Source: Kordia sp965283645 (lineage in GTDB: Bacteria > Bacteroidota > Bacteroidia > Flavobacteriales > Flavobacteriaceae). From it: a DNA stretch of 64,000 bases. The translations under genes were made by a program, and so were the position numbers. Where the stretch lies: assembly GCF_965283645.1 (NCBI RefSeq), contig NZ_CBDIPG010000001.1:682001-746000 (forward strand), written 5' to 3'. A model generated the notes under the pieces. The model searched no databases and was not told the origin of the DNA. It saw nothing but the letters and a program-made list of their open reading frames with translations. Within the stretch, counting starts at the first letter, position 1. The number at the start of each line of letters is the position of its first letter. This document shows positions 27,289 through 36,031 of this stretch, piece after piece.

Positions 27289-27304
27289 TTACGGATTTCC
27301 GTAA
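27289..27304. promoter_or_regulatory. Operator-like palindrome TTACGG-ATTT-CCGTAA
   Basis: Perfect arms, 61 bp upstream of the RloC-like gene start (27228, minus), on the promoter side. Same arms as at 5344 and 35902. Confidence 0.65.
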
Positions 27305-27466
27305 AGCGAACAATTTTATTAAGATTTCTTTTGAAGAGGAAAATTATAAGGCGTTATAATGCTATTTTTTTAAAATATGGGATGCGAACTCTCTATAAGT
27401 TTATACAAATTTTCAAGATCATCTTGCACATATTGTTTAGTAAAAGAAGTATAACGATTTCCTGTA

Positions 27467-27493
27467 TTTAACTTCTAAAATCTAGAAGTTAAA
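27467..27493. repeat. 11-bp inverted repeat in the 27229-27649 gap
   Basis: Arms TTTAACTTCTA (27467-27477) and TAGAAGTTAAA (27483-27493), loop 5 nt. It lies between the divergent RloC-like gene and the plus-strand VirD4-like operon. There is no T-run, so an operator is more likely than a terminator. The rest of this 421-bp gap shows only the palindrome at 27289. Confidence 0.4.
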
Positions 27494-27649
27494 GAATGGT
27501 GGATACAGCGACATCAAAACAACCAACATCTATTTATCTGCTAAAACACAACATCTACGAAAACAAATTGTAAAACATCCATTAAGTATGGAATTATAAC
27601 CAAAATAGGATATCTATATGGTTTTGAATGAGTGAGCGAAAATTGATAG

Positions 27650-28852
27650 ATGAATAATTACCTTGATCCATACATCAGCTATTTTGCTCGCGTTGATTTT
27701 AGAGACGACAAACGAATGTTCGGTATTTTTCAACATGATCGATTATTCGGTATGTATCTTTTAGGAAAAACTGGAAGCGGAAAAACCAATGTTATGAAAA
27801 CACTCATGTACCAAGATGTATTACAACATCGTGGTTTTTGTTTGTTTGATATTAATGGAGATTTACTCAAAGAAGTACTTACTTTAATTCCAGAACATCG
27901 AAAAAAAGATGTCGTATTACTTGATGCTAACGACCCAAATCTGCAATTTGGTTATAATCCGCTCAAAAAAGTAAGTTATGGAAAACGAGCACTCATTGCA
28001 TCGAGCATTTTAGAAACCTTTCAAAAATTATGGGGACAACAATCATGGGGATTGAAATTAGAATACATTCTGCGAAATGTTCTCTTAACGCTCCTTGACC
28101 AACCTAAAGCGAACTTTAATGATATTTCAAGAATATTACTTGATTCAACATATCAAAAGGTATGTGTGAAAAGTGTTGTCAATAAAAATGTGATTCGATT
28201 TTGGCAACAGGAATTTCCTAAATATTCAAAAACAGATATTTTACCAGTACTCAACAAAGTAGGAAGCTTTTTATCAATTCCAATGCTAAATAAAATATTG
28301 GTTGAAAATCAGAATCAAATTTCACTCCGCAGTATTATGGACTCCAAGAAAATATTCTTGGTTAACTTATCGAAAGGAACACTTGGGACAGATGGAGCGC
28401 ATTTACTCGGCTCATTGCTACTCACTTCCCTTTCATCAGCTTCGTTCAGTCGTATCAATATTGAAGAGAGTAAGCGAATTCCCTTTTATATTTATCTCGA
28501 TGAATTTCAAAATTACACTACCGCTTCCCTTACCAATATGTTTGCAGAACTGCGTAAGTTTAAAATTGGATTCATACTAGCACATCAATATTTACATCAG
28601 TTACAAACTGATATTAAAAATGCGGTGCTCGGAAATATTGGAACTATTATTTGCTTCAAGCTTGGACAAGCTGACGCAAAATATATGGCGCAAGAATTTT
28701 ATCCTATATTTCAAACGTCAGACTTCACGAACTTAGAACATTTCCATATTTATTTAAAATTGCTCATCAACGGAAAATCTCCACAAGCCTTTTCTGCAAA
28801 GACAATTACTATTTCTGACTTAGATTACAAAAAGGCATATCTATATCAATAA
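27650..28852 (+). CDS. Compact VirD4/HerA-like ATPase
   Basis: 400 residues. Walker A GKTGSGKT at 39-46, the LFDINGDLL strand, and Walker B FYIYLDEFQNY near 280. It resembles the ATPase core of the 1001-residue protein at 10997-14002 (shared IPEH/IPED-x-KDVV and GDL motifs) but lacks its N- and C-terminal additions and has no membrane helix. It heads the plus-strand operon to 31737 and may pump DNA for transfer or partition. No relaxase or other transfer gene was seen. Confidence 0.8.
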   Translation: MNNYLDPYISYFARVDFRDDKRMFGIFQHDRLFGMYLLGKTGSGKTNVMKTLMYQDVLQHRGFCLFDINGDLLKEVLTLIPEHRKKDVVLLDANDPNLQFGYNPLKKVSYGKRALIASSILETFQKLWGQQSWGLKLEYILRNVLLTLLDQPKANFNDISRILLDSTYQKVCVKSVVNKNVIRFWQQEFPKYSKTDILPVLNKVGSFLSIPMLNKILVENQNQISLRSIMDSKKIFLVNLSKGTLGTDGAHLLGSLLLTSLSSASFSRINIEESKRIPFYIYLDEFQNYTTASLTNMFAELRKFKIGFILAHQYLHQLQTDIKNAVLGNIGTIICFKLGQADAKYMAQEFYPIFQTSDFTNLEHFHIYLKLLINGKSPQAFSAKTITISDLDYKKAYLYQ

Positions 28853-28902
28853 TTCGATTTCGCTCATACTCGTATCAGAACGAACCTTAAATTTAATACG
28901 AC

Positions 28903-29370
28903 ATGAACAAAACATTACCGAGTACGTGGCTCAATCACACTCACGAAATTGAACTTCATTATGTGCGTCCACTTTTTAATAAGATGTTTTATATCCGAAG
29001 TTCAAAAGATGCTGATTCGTTTTTAAAACGATTTGTGCATCTCAAACAACTAGACCTAAAAGAACGTTTTTGGGCATTATATCTCAACAATGCAAATGGT
29101 GTCGTTGGTGTATCAGAGATTGCGAGAGGAAGTACGACATCGGTATCTGTAAATAACAAATACATCTTTCAACTAGCGCTCTTAACTAATGCGGTAGCTA
29201 TTATTGTAGCGCACAATCATCCATCGGGAACACTTAAAGTTTCAAGTGCAGACAAAGCAATTACCAAGAAACTTTGTAGTGCTGGAGACCTTATGAATGT
29301 CAAAGTCCTTGATCACATCATTATCACATCGGAAGACTATGTGTCACTCGCAGACGAAAACTTGATGTAA
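28903..29370 (+). CDS. RadC-like JAB-domain protein
   Basis: 155 residues, the JAB/MPN metal-binding domain only. The motif IVAHNHPSG...SSAD (about 103-118) carries the two His and the Asp of the JAMM site, and the acidic residue is in VSEIARG. RadC-like proteins of this size are typical of mobile elements; their role is not established despite the DNA-repair name. Confidence 0.85.
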   Translation: MNKTLPSTWLNHTHEIELHYVRPLFNKMFYIRSSKDADSFLKRFVHLKQLDLKERFWALYLNNANGVVGVSEIARGSTTSVSVNNKYIFQLALLTNAVAIIVAHNHPSGTLKVSSADKAITKKLCSAGDLMNVKVLDHIIITSEDYVSLADENLM

Positions 29371-29403
29371 TTCCCTTTTACTCGCCCTTCCCTATCAATC
29401 TTT

Positions 29404-30189
29404 ATGAAAACCCCAATATCATATTATGGTGGCAAGATTACCTTGCTCCATAAAATACTTCCTTTAATACCTGAACATACAATTTATACCGAAAGCTTTT
29501 TCGGTGGCGGTGCTGTCTTCTTTGCTAAAGAGCCAGCAGAATCAGAAATCATTAACGATACCAATAACATGGTGATTAACTTCTTTGAAGTGTGCAAAAC
29601 TGATTTTGACAATCTCAAAGTAAAGATAGAAGCAACACTCTTTTCAAGAGCTACATATACCGTAGCACATACGATATACCGAATGCCACATTTGTTCAGC
29701 AAACTACAACAAGCGTGGGCATTCTATATCGCTACGAATATGGGCTTTGCCTGTAAAATCGGAAGCTGGGGGTTTGATAAGTATGGGAAGCGATTGAAAA
29801 CCGTGCGGAATAAGAAACTTCGATTTGATGAAACTATTTCAAAACGTTTGGAGCATACTCAAATTGAAAACAATAATGCATGTAAAGTTATTACAACGTA
29901 TGATGCCGATGATGCATTTCATTATGTCGACCCGCCATATTACAACGCTGACATGGGACATTATGATGGCTACAGTAAGGCTGACTTTATCAAACTACTT
30001 GATACACTTTCTGCCATCAAAGGAAAATTTCTTTTGAGTTCATATCCTTCTGTAATACTAGAAGAATACAGTAAAAAGTATGGTTGGCATACAATTATGG
30101 TTGATAAGCCACTTGTTGCCAGTAACGGTGCAAACGAAAAAAAGCGAAAACGCAAGATTGAAGTCTTGACCGCTAATTACCCTCTTTAA
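29404..30189 (+). CDS. D12-class DNA adenine N6-methyltransferase (Dam-like)
   Basis: 261 residues. The N-terminal SYYGGK and ESFFGGGAVFFAK match SAM-binding motif I, and DPPYY (near 178-182) is the catalytic motif of adenine methylases. The target site cannot be read. No cognate restriction enzyme adjoins it, so it probably protects the element's DNA from host restriction or regulates it. Third gene of the 27650-31737 operon. Confidence 0.88.
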   Translation: MKTPISYYGGKITLLHKILPLIPEHTIYTESFFGGGAVFFAKEPAESEIINDTNNMVINFFEVCKTDFDNLKVKIEATLFSRATYTVAHTIYRMPHLFSKLQQAWAFYIATNMGFACKIGSWGFDKYGKRLKTVRNKKLRFDETISKRLEHTQIENNNACKVITTYDADDAFHYVDPPYYNADMGHYDGYSKADFIKLLDTLSAIKGKFLLSSYPSVILEEYSKKYGWHTIMVDKPLVASNGANEKKRKRKIEVLTANYPL

Positions 30190-30223
30190 AAAACAAATAG
30201 AAACCTTTAAAAATTTAATATCT

Positions 30224-30553
30224 ATGAAACTCATCAACGATGCGTTAAAAAAGCGCTTTAGTGAAGTTGGTTGTCAATCAGATACCAACAATCCATTAGT
30301 TATTGCCAAATTCTTTCATCCTTCATCACCTGCCACATGGTATGCAACGGAATATGATCCTGAAACAAATATCTGCTATGGCTACGTCACAGGGTTAGCA
30401 GAGGATGAATGGGGCAATTTTTCCATTGATGAAATGGAGGCTTTCAAACAAGAAGTCCTTCTCAATATTGAAGGTGCTTTGCTGAAAGGAAACGTTCATA
30501 TCGAACGAGATTTACATTTTAACGAAACGCGATTCAAAGAACTTAATCTGTAA
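30224..30553 (+). CDS. DUF2958-family protein
   Basis: 109 residues. PLVIAKFFHPSSPATWYATEYDPE...CYGYVTGLAEDEWGNFS is the DUF2958 signature, a small domain found almost only on plasmids and conjugative elements, function unknown. Its gene is 6 bp from the next one. Confidence 0.8.
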   Translation: MKLINDALKKRFSEVGCQSDTNNPLVIAKFFHPSSPATWYATEYDPETNICYGYVTGLAEDEWGNFSIDEMEAFKQEVLLNIEGALLKGNVHIERDLHFNETRFKELNL

Positions 30554-30558
30554 ATGTT

Positions 30559-30762
30559 ATGAAACGAATCGTCAACAAAACAGTCAATCTTGATTGTTCA
30601 AAGTATAAGAATTATGAACTCTTAGGAGCTTTCATTCAGCAAGCACACTTGGAATCATGGAGTGAAGAAGAAATTGACATGGTTGTGAAAGCAGCCATCG
30701 AAGACAAAGGAAATTATTTTACAACTATCATTAGCCTTCATTGTAAACACGTAGAATCATAA
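30559..30762 (+). CDS. Small protein of unknown function
   Basis: 67 residues, acidic in the middle (SWSEEEIDMVVKAAIEDKG), predicted helical. It is held between the DUF2958 gene (5-bp gap) and the next gene (21-bp gap), which supports it being real. No family recognised. Confidence 0.55.
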   Translation: MKRIVNKTVNLDCSKYKNYELLGAFIQQAHLESWSEEEIDMVVKAAIEDKGNYFTTIISLHCKHVES

Positions 30763-30783
30763 ACCATTTAAAATTTAATAATT

Positions 30784-31293
30784 ATGAGTAATCACAACAT
30801 TATTGACACGCTAATACAGAATATTAGCGATGATCAACAACTGCTAGAAACCGCAGATGAAAAAATTGAACAAGCCAAAGAAGAAAAAAGAGCTATTATT
30901 AATCGTATCAAGGACTATCAAAAAGATGCTACGGCTATGATGAAGTATGCAAACGATGAGCAAATCCAAAAACTTGAAGCCTTGAATTTAGATTTATCAG
31001 AATCTAAGCAAGGATTGAATTCGGTAGCCACAACAGCTTTTGATATTATGCTTAGTAGCAAGAAAAAAACGATGACTAATGAAAATCTTTACAAAGCGTA
31101 TGTTGATACGTTGGATGATAAAGAGAAAGCAGTTAGCTATACCGCTTTCAACATCAAATGTCGTCCGTTATTTAACAATCAGCGATTATTGCGTAAAGAA
31201 GGAAGTGATCCAAAGTCATCACGTACCAGTATTATTTCTGTGAACGGGAGTTCTGCATCCGTAGTTAAAAAAGAAACATCAGAAAAGAAATAA
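30784..31293 (+). CDS. Coiled-coil protein of unknown function
   Basis: 169 residues. Residues about 15-85 are a heptad-rich coiled coil (TADEKIEQAKEEKRAIINRI); residues about 95-140 could be a small winged-helix-like region; the tail is Ser/Lys-rich. The start is preceded by an AT-rich leader (AATTTAATAATT) like that of the DUF2958 gene. It ends 3 bp before the next gene. Confidence 0.55.
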   Translation: MSNHNIIDTLIQNISDDQQLLETADEKIEQAKEEKRAIINRIKDYQKDATAMMKYANDEQIQKLEALNLDLSESKQGLNSVATTAFDIMLSSKKKTMTNENLYKAYVDTLDDKEKAVSYTAFNIKCRPLFNNQRLLRKEGSDPKSSRTSIISVNGSSASVVKKETSEKK

Positions 31294-31296
31294 GCT

Positions 31297-31737
31297 ATGA
31301 AACATGATGACTATTTAGAAATTTTTGAAACACAACAAGGCGCAATTGATCGCGCGATGTGGCTGAATTTTAAATATCGATTAACGGATATTCGGTTTGG
31401 TGTGATTCATGGAAAAGATAATGATTGGGCATGTGTTGAAAAAATAACCGCAGATGAAATGGGTGTTCCCTTTTTAGATGTGTTGCCTGACAATTATTCT
31501 CAAATGACATATTCGCATATTCAGAACGCTAAGTTAGAGCATGATCTACTTCGTCATTTGCAGAACATCGCCAATATCTTTTCAAAGATAGATAGTGAAT
31601 TATTACTGTATATTATTTACAGTAAGATTCCTCTTGAAAAGCTACTTTGTTATGAATTAGCATCACGAAAACGTGATGAAAAGAATAGATGGTGTGGATT
31701 TGAAAAAGCCAAAGAGATTTGGTGTACTGAAAATTAA
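31297..31737 (+). CDS. Unknown protein closing the plus-strand operon
   Basis: 146 residues with no recognised domain. The N-terminal half is mixed alpha/beta (FGVIHGKDNDWACVE), the C-terminal half helical. It is followed at once by a strong terminator, marking the operon end. Confidence 0.55.
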   Translation: MKHDDYLEIFETQQGAIDRAMWLNFKYRLTDIRFGVIHGKDNDWACVEKITADEMGVPFLDVLPDNYSQMTYSHIQNAKLEHDLLRHLQNIANIFSKIDSELLLYIIYSKIPLEKLLCYELASRKRDEKNRWCGFEKAKEIWCTEN

Positions 31738-31742
31738 ATACC

Positions 31743-31775
31743 AAAAAACACTCGAGAATTGAACGAGTGTTTTTT
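31743..31775. terminator. Bidirectional terminator between convergent genes
   Basis: Perfect 12-bp stem: AAAAAACACTCG (31743-31754) and CGAGTGTTTTTT (31764-31775). A/T runs on both sides let it serve both the plus-strand operon ending at 31737 and the minus-strand gene ending at 31814. Confidence 0.85.
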
Positions 31776-31813
31776 CAATTGTGGAATATGTTTTCTAATT
31801 TTAATTAGATGAA

Positions 31814-33193
31814 CTACCAATATTTAGCATTATCCAAATCATTGAGTTTTGAAAGGAATAATAATTCTTGTGGATGAATAAAAGACTCATCTATTAGATT
31901 CAAGTTTTTATCTACAATAATATATCTTGGTACAGATTGTAATTCTATAAACTTTAAAAAATCTTGATTTTCAGAAACTTCATCTTTTACAAGAAAACTA
32001 ATTTCTTGTCCTAGATTTTCTGTCATTTTTTTCCATTTTTCAGTATCATTCTTTTTATCCAAACTAAGACTGATGACAGAAACATTGTTTGGTAATTCCA
32101 TTTCTTTCATAATATGAACGCCTTTGATACATGGCTTACACCAAGTCGCCCAGAAATCTATCAAATAGTATTTTGAAGGGATATTTTTTATAATATCAGA
32201 AAAAGCAAGTTCTTTATTTTGCGGACTTAGTAATTGTAAATTTTTCAACTTCTTTTTGAAAAGAGTATTATTTAGTGGTGCAATCTGTTTCTCAATTTGA
32301 GAAAATTCCTTTTTGTATAGTTCTGTTGTTTTAAGCCAATCAATAGCTGCATTATATTTCTTATCTCCTTTATTATCTTGGTGCTTTAAAAAATTGAATA
32401 CGCCAATAGACAATAAGTCTATATAATTTTGAGAATAATTTTGAGTATTGAGTTTAGAAAAATTAAAAGTATCAACATTGTTTTTCACATACGTAAAAGT
32501 TAAATTATATAACGGATCACCAGCAATGATTGGATATGATATATTTTTAAGAAATGTATCTACTTCTTGATTTTTAGGTTCAATTAATTGAAGACTATTG
32601 TAATAATGATACTCATTAAGTGTATTTAATATCGTTTGACCAGATGTATGATATTTTTTTTGAAAAAATGCATAGGTACTATCCAATTGCACACGGTTTT
32701 GTGAGGTGTTGATTTCTCTATATTGCTGAAAAAAATCATCTAAAAAAAATAATTGATCTGATTCTTCCGATTTCAAAACAATATTTCCTTTATCAAATTG
32801 AAATTGGATGCCTTTATTGTCTCTATGTACTAAGTAATAGTGTCGATACGTAGTCATCTTTCCATGAATAACACTAAAACCAAAATATTTTAGTATTTGA
32901 TAATCATACAGATTCGGTATCGTTTTAACTATAAGCGCATCTTTATTTTGATTATTTTCAAACTCTAAATAGTTATAATTGAGAAATTCATCAGCAATAC
33001 TAATCCCTGTTTTCATTTTCTCATTAAAGAGAACAGATAATGTAAGTGAATCATTTTTTTCTACGACTACTGGAGTAGCATTGGTTTCCTTCTTAGCTGT
33101 TTTTTTATTCTCCTCACAAGATAATAATATGATTAGCGTAAAAAACAGTAGACTAAAAAGCCTACTGTTTATAATTATTTTGTGATATTTCAT
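31814..33193 (-). CDS. TlpA-like thioredoxin lipoprotein
   Basis: About 459 residues from the ATG at 33193, which gives a clean lipoprotein signal (LLFFTLIILLSCEE). Residues about 50-310 are an unknown helical domain. The C-terminal domain is thioredoxin-like with FWATWCKPC, giving the CxxC redox pair, and a cis-Pro segment (QSVPRYIIVD). It should act in the periplasm on disulfides. The start codon lies 4 bp beyond the stop of a Cys-containing GG-leader peptide, so it probably makes or reduces that peptide's disulfides. Confidence 0.82.
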   Translation of the reverse strand: MKYHKIIINSRLFSLLFFTLIILLSCEENKKTAKKETNATPVVVEKNDSLTLSVLFNEKMKTGISIADEFLNYNYLEFENNQNKDALIVKTIPNLYDYQILKYFGFSVIHGKMTTYRHYYLVHRDNKGIQFQFDKGNIVLKSEESDQLFFLDDFFQQYREINTSQNRVQLDSTYAFFQKKYHTSGQTILNTLNEYHYYNSLQLIEPKNQEVDTFLKNISYPIIAGDPLYNLTFTYVKNNVDTFNFSKLNTQNYSQNYIDLLSIGVFNFLKHQDNKGDKKYNAAIDWLKTTELYKKEFSQIEKQIAPLNNTLFKKKLKNLQLLSPQNKELAFSDIIKNIPSKYYLIDFWATWCKPCIKGVHIMKEMELPNNVSVISLSLDKKNDTEKWKKMTENLGQEISFLVKDEVSENQDFLKFIELQSVPRYIIVDKNLNLIDESFIHPQELLFLSKLNDLDNAKYW

Positions 33194-33197
33194 TTTT

Positions 33198-33461
33198 TTA
33201 TTGTCCAAATCCATCGTGTTCGCAATCATAGAAACATCTTGAAACACCAGGTTCGCTTTGTACTGTCTGTGAACAAAAATTGCTTGCGGCATTGGAGATA
33301 TCTTGACCTGTATCGCCTAAAAAATAACCGCCACCCGGCTCTCTTCCTCCGTTGGAATAAATGATGGTAAGTCTGCAATATCCACCACCTCCACGAACAT
33401 TTTGTTGTTGTTTCTTGTTAAGAATTGTTACTCCTTCTAAAGTTAAAATGTTTTTTAACAT
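33198..33461 (-). CDS. GG-leader, Cys-containing peptide precursor (bacteriocin/RiPP-like)
   Basis: 87 residues. The leader MLKNILTLEGVTILNKKQQ ends in a run of four Gly (24-27), matching Bacteroidetes double-glycine leaders. The core (about 28-87) is Gly-rich with Cys at 29, 63, 76 and 80. It is translationally coupled to a TlpA-like thioredoxin, consistent with a disulfide-bearing exported peptide. No peptidase-containing ABC exporter is in the window. Confidence 0.75.
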   Translation of the reverse strand: MLKNILTLEGVTILNKKQQQNVRGGGGYCRLTIIYSNGGREPGGGYFLGDTGQDISNAASNFCSQTVQSEPGVSRCFYDCEHDGFGQ

Positions 33462-33738
33462 AATCTAATTTTTAATAATTAAAAAGTTTTCTTGAACATT
33501 TAGAGACATTCAAGATGTATGTCTTTTCAGCAATCCTAATATGCTACATGAGATATAACTGTTTAATAAGATTTGATTTTACTTTAGGCTATTATTAAAG
33601 GAAGGTTTTAGGAGTAACGATTGAATATTAATTCTGATTCAAATATAAATAATAAACGCATATAATTGTAAGATATTATTTCAATAATTAAAAAAATGTA
33701 TAAGCGTAATAATTGAATTTATAATATGTTGAATATCA

Positions 33739-34284
33739 TTACTTTTTCAACCTCCAACCATCATCAAACTTAATTAAGGTTACTTCTTGTTCCCACTCCG
33801 TTTTATCACAATCATATCGTTTTTTACTACTATACGTATTCTTATGCACATGAAGCGTATGATACGGAGTTTCTTCATTTTTAACTTTATAACGAACAAT
33901 AGCTTCATTTTCAGTTTGCGAAATTGCTACAATTTCTGAAAACGTCATTTTTGTAATGGGAAATCCTGCTCCGTAGGTATCTAGTGATTGCGAGGTTGGA
34001 GTAATAGAATAATCTTTGTCAGGATTAGATGTTATCCCTGTTATACTAAGCTTAACATTTACCAATCCTTGTTTCTCAAGATTTCTAAAAATTTTTAAGG
34101 CTTCTCTGTCTTCCTTATCAGTCCCATAACGAGCATAAGAATATGAATGTTTTGTTATTCGTTTGGATGTACAATACTGAGGGAAATATTCTTTGATGAC
34201 TGTTGCCGCTTCTTCTTTTGTCAATTTGCTTGAACAACTCGAAACTAATATTAGAAGAAGTGTAAAAAGAGATAGTTTTTTCAT
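33739..34284 (-). CDS. Lipoprotein of unknown function
   Basis: 181 residues with signal peptide and lipobox (LVSSCSS, Cys17). The C-terminal half (EIVAISQTENEAIVRYKVK...KFDDGWRL) has the look of an NTF2-like or DUF4878-type beta domain. The 277 bp separating it from the peptide gene (33462-33738) hold nothing I recognise. Confidence 0.6.
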   Translation of the reverse strand: MKKLSLFTLLLILVSSCSSKLTKEEAATVIKEYFPQYCTSKRITKHSYSYARYGTDKEDREALKIFRNLEKQGLVNVKLSITGITSNPDKDYSITPTSQSLDTYGAGFPITKMTFSEIVAISQTENEAIVRYKVKNEETPYHTLHVHKNTYSSKKRYDCDKTEWEQEVTLIKFDDGWRLKK

Positions 34285-34320
34285 AATTAAAATTTTGTAA
34301 TTTTTTGGTTAGATAGATTT

Positions 34321-34668
34321 TTATTCTTCTGTGTAACGAATAACAATTCCTTTAATTTGCTGCTCTTCTTCCTTGTAATTAATGACAGCATGTCCACCAA
34401 TGGATGCTGCTTTTTCACGCATCATGTTATTTGCCTTTTCTGCTGAACGCGTTGTTGCAATAACTCCATAGCTATTCACGGTACGAACACTTACCGTTCC
34501 AATTTCTTTATACTTCTTGGTTGGCTTGTTGGTAATGAATAATTCGACATTTGATGGATTCGTCGGTTGGTATTTTTCTGTTGTTGTTGGAGTAACACGG
34601 TACGTTTGGCAAGAAACGATAAATAAAAGAAGTGTTAGTAGTGTTAGTAAAGCTGTTTTTAGTTTCAT
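34321..34668 (-). CDS. Small lipoprotein, DUF4156/YbjQ-like
   Basis: About 115 residues from the ATG at 34668; the ORF's upstream TTG is unlikely. Lipobox LFIVSCQ. The pattern YKEIGTVSVRT...KANNMMREKAASIGGHAVINY is that of small heavy-metal-binding-domain/DUF4156 lipoproteins, where a strand and helix end in GAxAV. Function not established. Adjacent to the 33739 lipoprotein on the same strand. Confidence 0.6.
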   Translation of the reverse strand: MKLKTALLTLLTLLLFIVSCQTYRVTPTTTEKYQPTNPSNVELFITNKPTKKYKEIGTVSVRTVNSYGVIATTRSAEKANNMMREKAASIGGHAVINYKEEEQQIKGIVIRYTEE

Positions 34669-34796
34669 AATCAATGTGTTTTTGAATTAGTTATACTACA
34701 AACATATAAAAAGTTTATTAAAATATACATACTTTAATATGTAATTTAAAATAATCTTACTTTTCAACTTTGTTTCAATTCTGAAACAAAAATCTA

Positions 34797-35057
34797 ATGG
34801 CAAAAAAAAGTAAAGTAAAAGATGAAGAGTTTGATGCAGTAATGGTAGAAATTGCAGAAAAAATAAAAGAATTAAGAATTAATGCTGGATATTCTAGCTA
34901 TGAAAATTTTGCATGGGATAATGGCATTAACCGAATGCAATATTGGAAAATGGAAAAAGGAGAAACTAATTTCACGATGAAAAGTCTATATAGAATTTTG
35001 AAGGTTCATAATATGGAACTTAGTGATTTTTTTGGAATGATTAATATTAGTGATTAA
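34797..35057 (+). CDS. Xre-family HTH regulator
   Basis: 86 residues, essentially one Xre HTH (IAEKIKELRINAGYSSYENFAWDNGINRMQYWKMEKG). The last 4 bp overlap the convergent gene at 35054. It may be one of the element's own repressors. Confidence 0.75.
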   Translation: MAKKSKVKDEEFDAVMVEIAEKIKELRINAGYSSYENFAWDNGINRMQYWKMEKGETNFTMKSLYRILKVHNMELSDFFGMINISD

Positions 35058-35848
35058 TTATCAGTAGCTCCTTTTGTCTTAAATATTTGAAAGCCGAAAC
35101 CTATTCCTAACCAAGGTCTATTCCTATGAATCCAATTTTTTCCTATTTTACCTGACATAGCGTCTATTCCTGTAAAAAGGCTAATTTGGAATTTATTAAT
35201 TTCAAAAACAAGTCCTCCACTAAAAGTAATAGCACTTTGATTAGATTCTGATTCAATAAAGTTTCTTGTCGTCTCTGGAGTAACTTTTATAGATGTAAAA
35301 CTGATTCCTCCTACTGCTGATATTGATGTCTTACTTTTAAAATTGGGTGTAAATCTATACCCACATGTTATTCCAACATTAAAATCATTTCCAAACTCTG
35401 AATAAATCACCTTATCCTCATCTCTCTCGCCATTGCCAAATCTAATTTTAACTAAAGTAGTAGAAGCCCCAACGATAAATTGTCCTCTTTTTATCCATCT
35501 TTCTGCATATTGAGTATATTGATTTTTGGATAATTTAAAATAAATATTTTCAAAATTTGAATCTTGAAATGTTTTCAAATTTTGAGCTTTTGATTTTGAT
35601 GAACCACCTGTAAATTTTGCGACTTGTATTATATAATCTTCGTTTCCATCTATGTTTTCTATAGTGAAAATCCAACCTTTTTGTATAACTTCCTTATTTG
35701 GTGTGGCGGGAGTGATAATAGTACCAGCAAAATCGCATTGTGAAAGCTGAATCGTTTTATTAAAAAAATGTCTTCCTTCTGTAATATCAGTTTGAGCATT
35801 TAATGGAAAACAAATAAGAAGTAAAAGTAAGGGATAAATGAATTTCAT
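35054..35848 (-). CDS. Outer-membrane beta-barrel-like protein
   Basis: 264 residues. Signal peptide (ending LNAQ), then from about residue 115 alternating strands with aromatic ends (FNVGITCGYRFTP, AITFSGGLVFEI, PWLGIGFGFQIF). These suggest an eight-stranded porin-like fold, although the expected C-terminal aromatic residue is not the last. Function unknown. It diverges from the nuclease gene at 36032 across a perfect palindrome. Confidence 0.6.
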   Translation of the reverse strand: MKFIYPLLLLLICFPLNAQTDITEGRHFFNKTIQLSQCDFAGTIITPATPNKEVIQKGWIFTIENIDGNEDYIIQVAKFTGGSSKSKAQNLKTFQDSNFENIYFKLSKNQYTQYAERWIKRGQFIVGASTTLVKIRFGNGERDEDKVIYSEFGNDFNVGITCGYRFTPNFKSKTSISAVGGISFTSIKVTPETTRNFIESESNQSAITFSGGLVFEINKFQISLFTGIDAMSGKIGKNWIHRNRPWLGIGFGFQIFKTKGATDN

Positions 35849-35901
35849 AATGACTGTGCTTTAATAACACTATAAATTTCAGGAAATAAAAAATCGTATC
35901 C

Positions 35902-35917
35902 TTACGGAAAACCGTAA
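35902..35917. promoter_or_regulatory. Operator-like palindrome TTACGG-AAAA-CCGTAA
   Basis: Perfect arms between the divergent genes starting at 35848 and 36032, 115 bp upstream of the nuclease start. Same arms as at 5344 and 27289. Confidence 0.65.
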
Positions 35918-36031
35918 ATGGGCAAGCTTTATTTTTATAAAGAAAATAAAGTTTTCTTGAGAGTAAAAATTTACAATATAATCATTACTTTAGGTTAATG
36001 AATTTTGATTGCCTAATAGTATATTAACAAT

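Noticed and set aside
27495..27572. 25-codon plus-strand ORF in the gap before the VirD4-like gene
   Set aside because: Too short, no leader-like features and no terminator; treated as non-coding.
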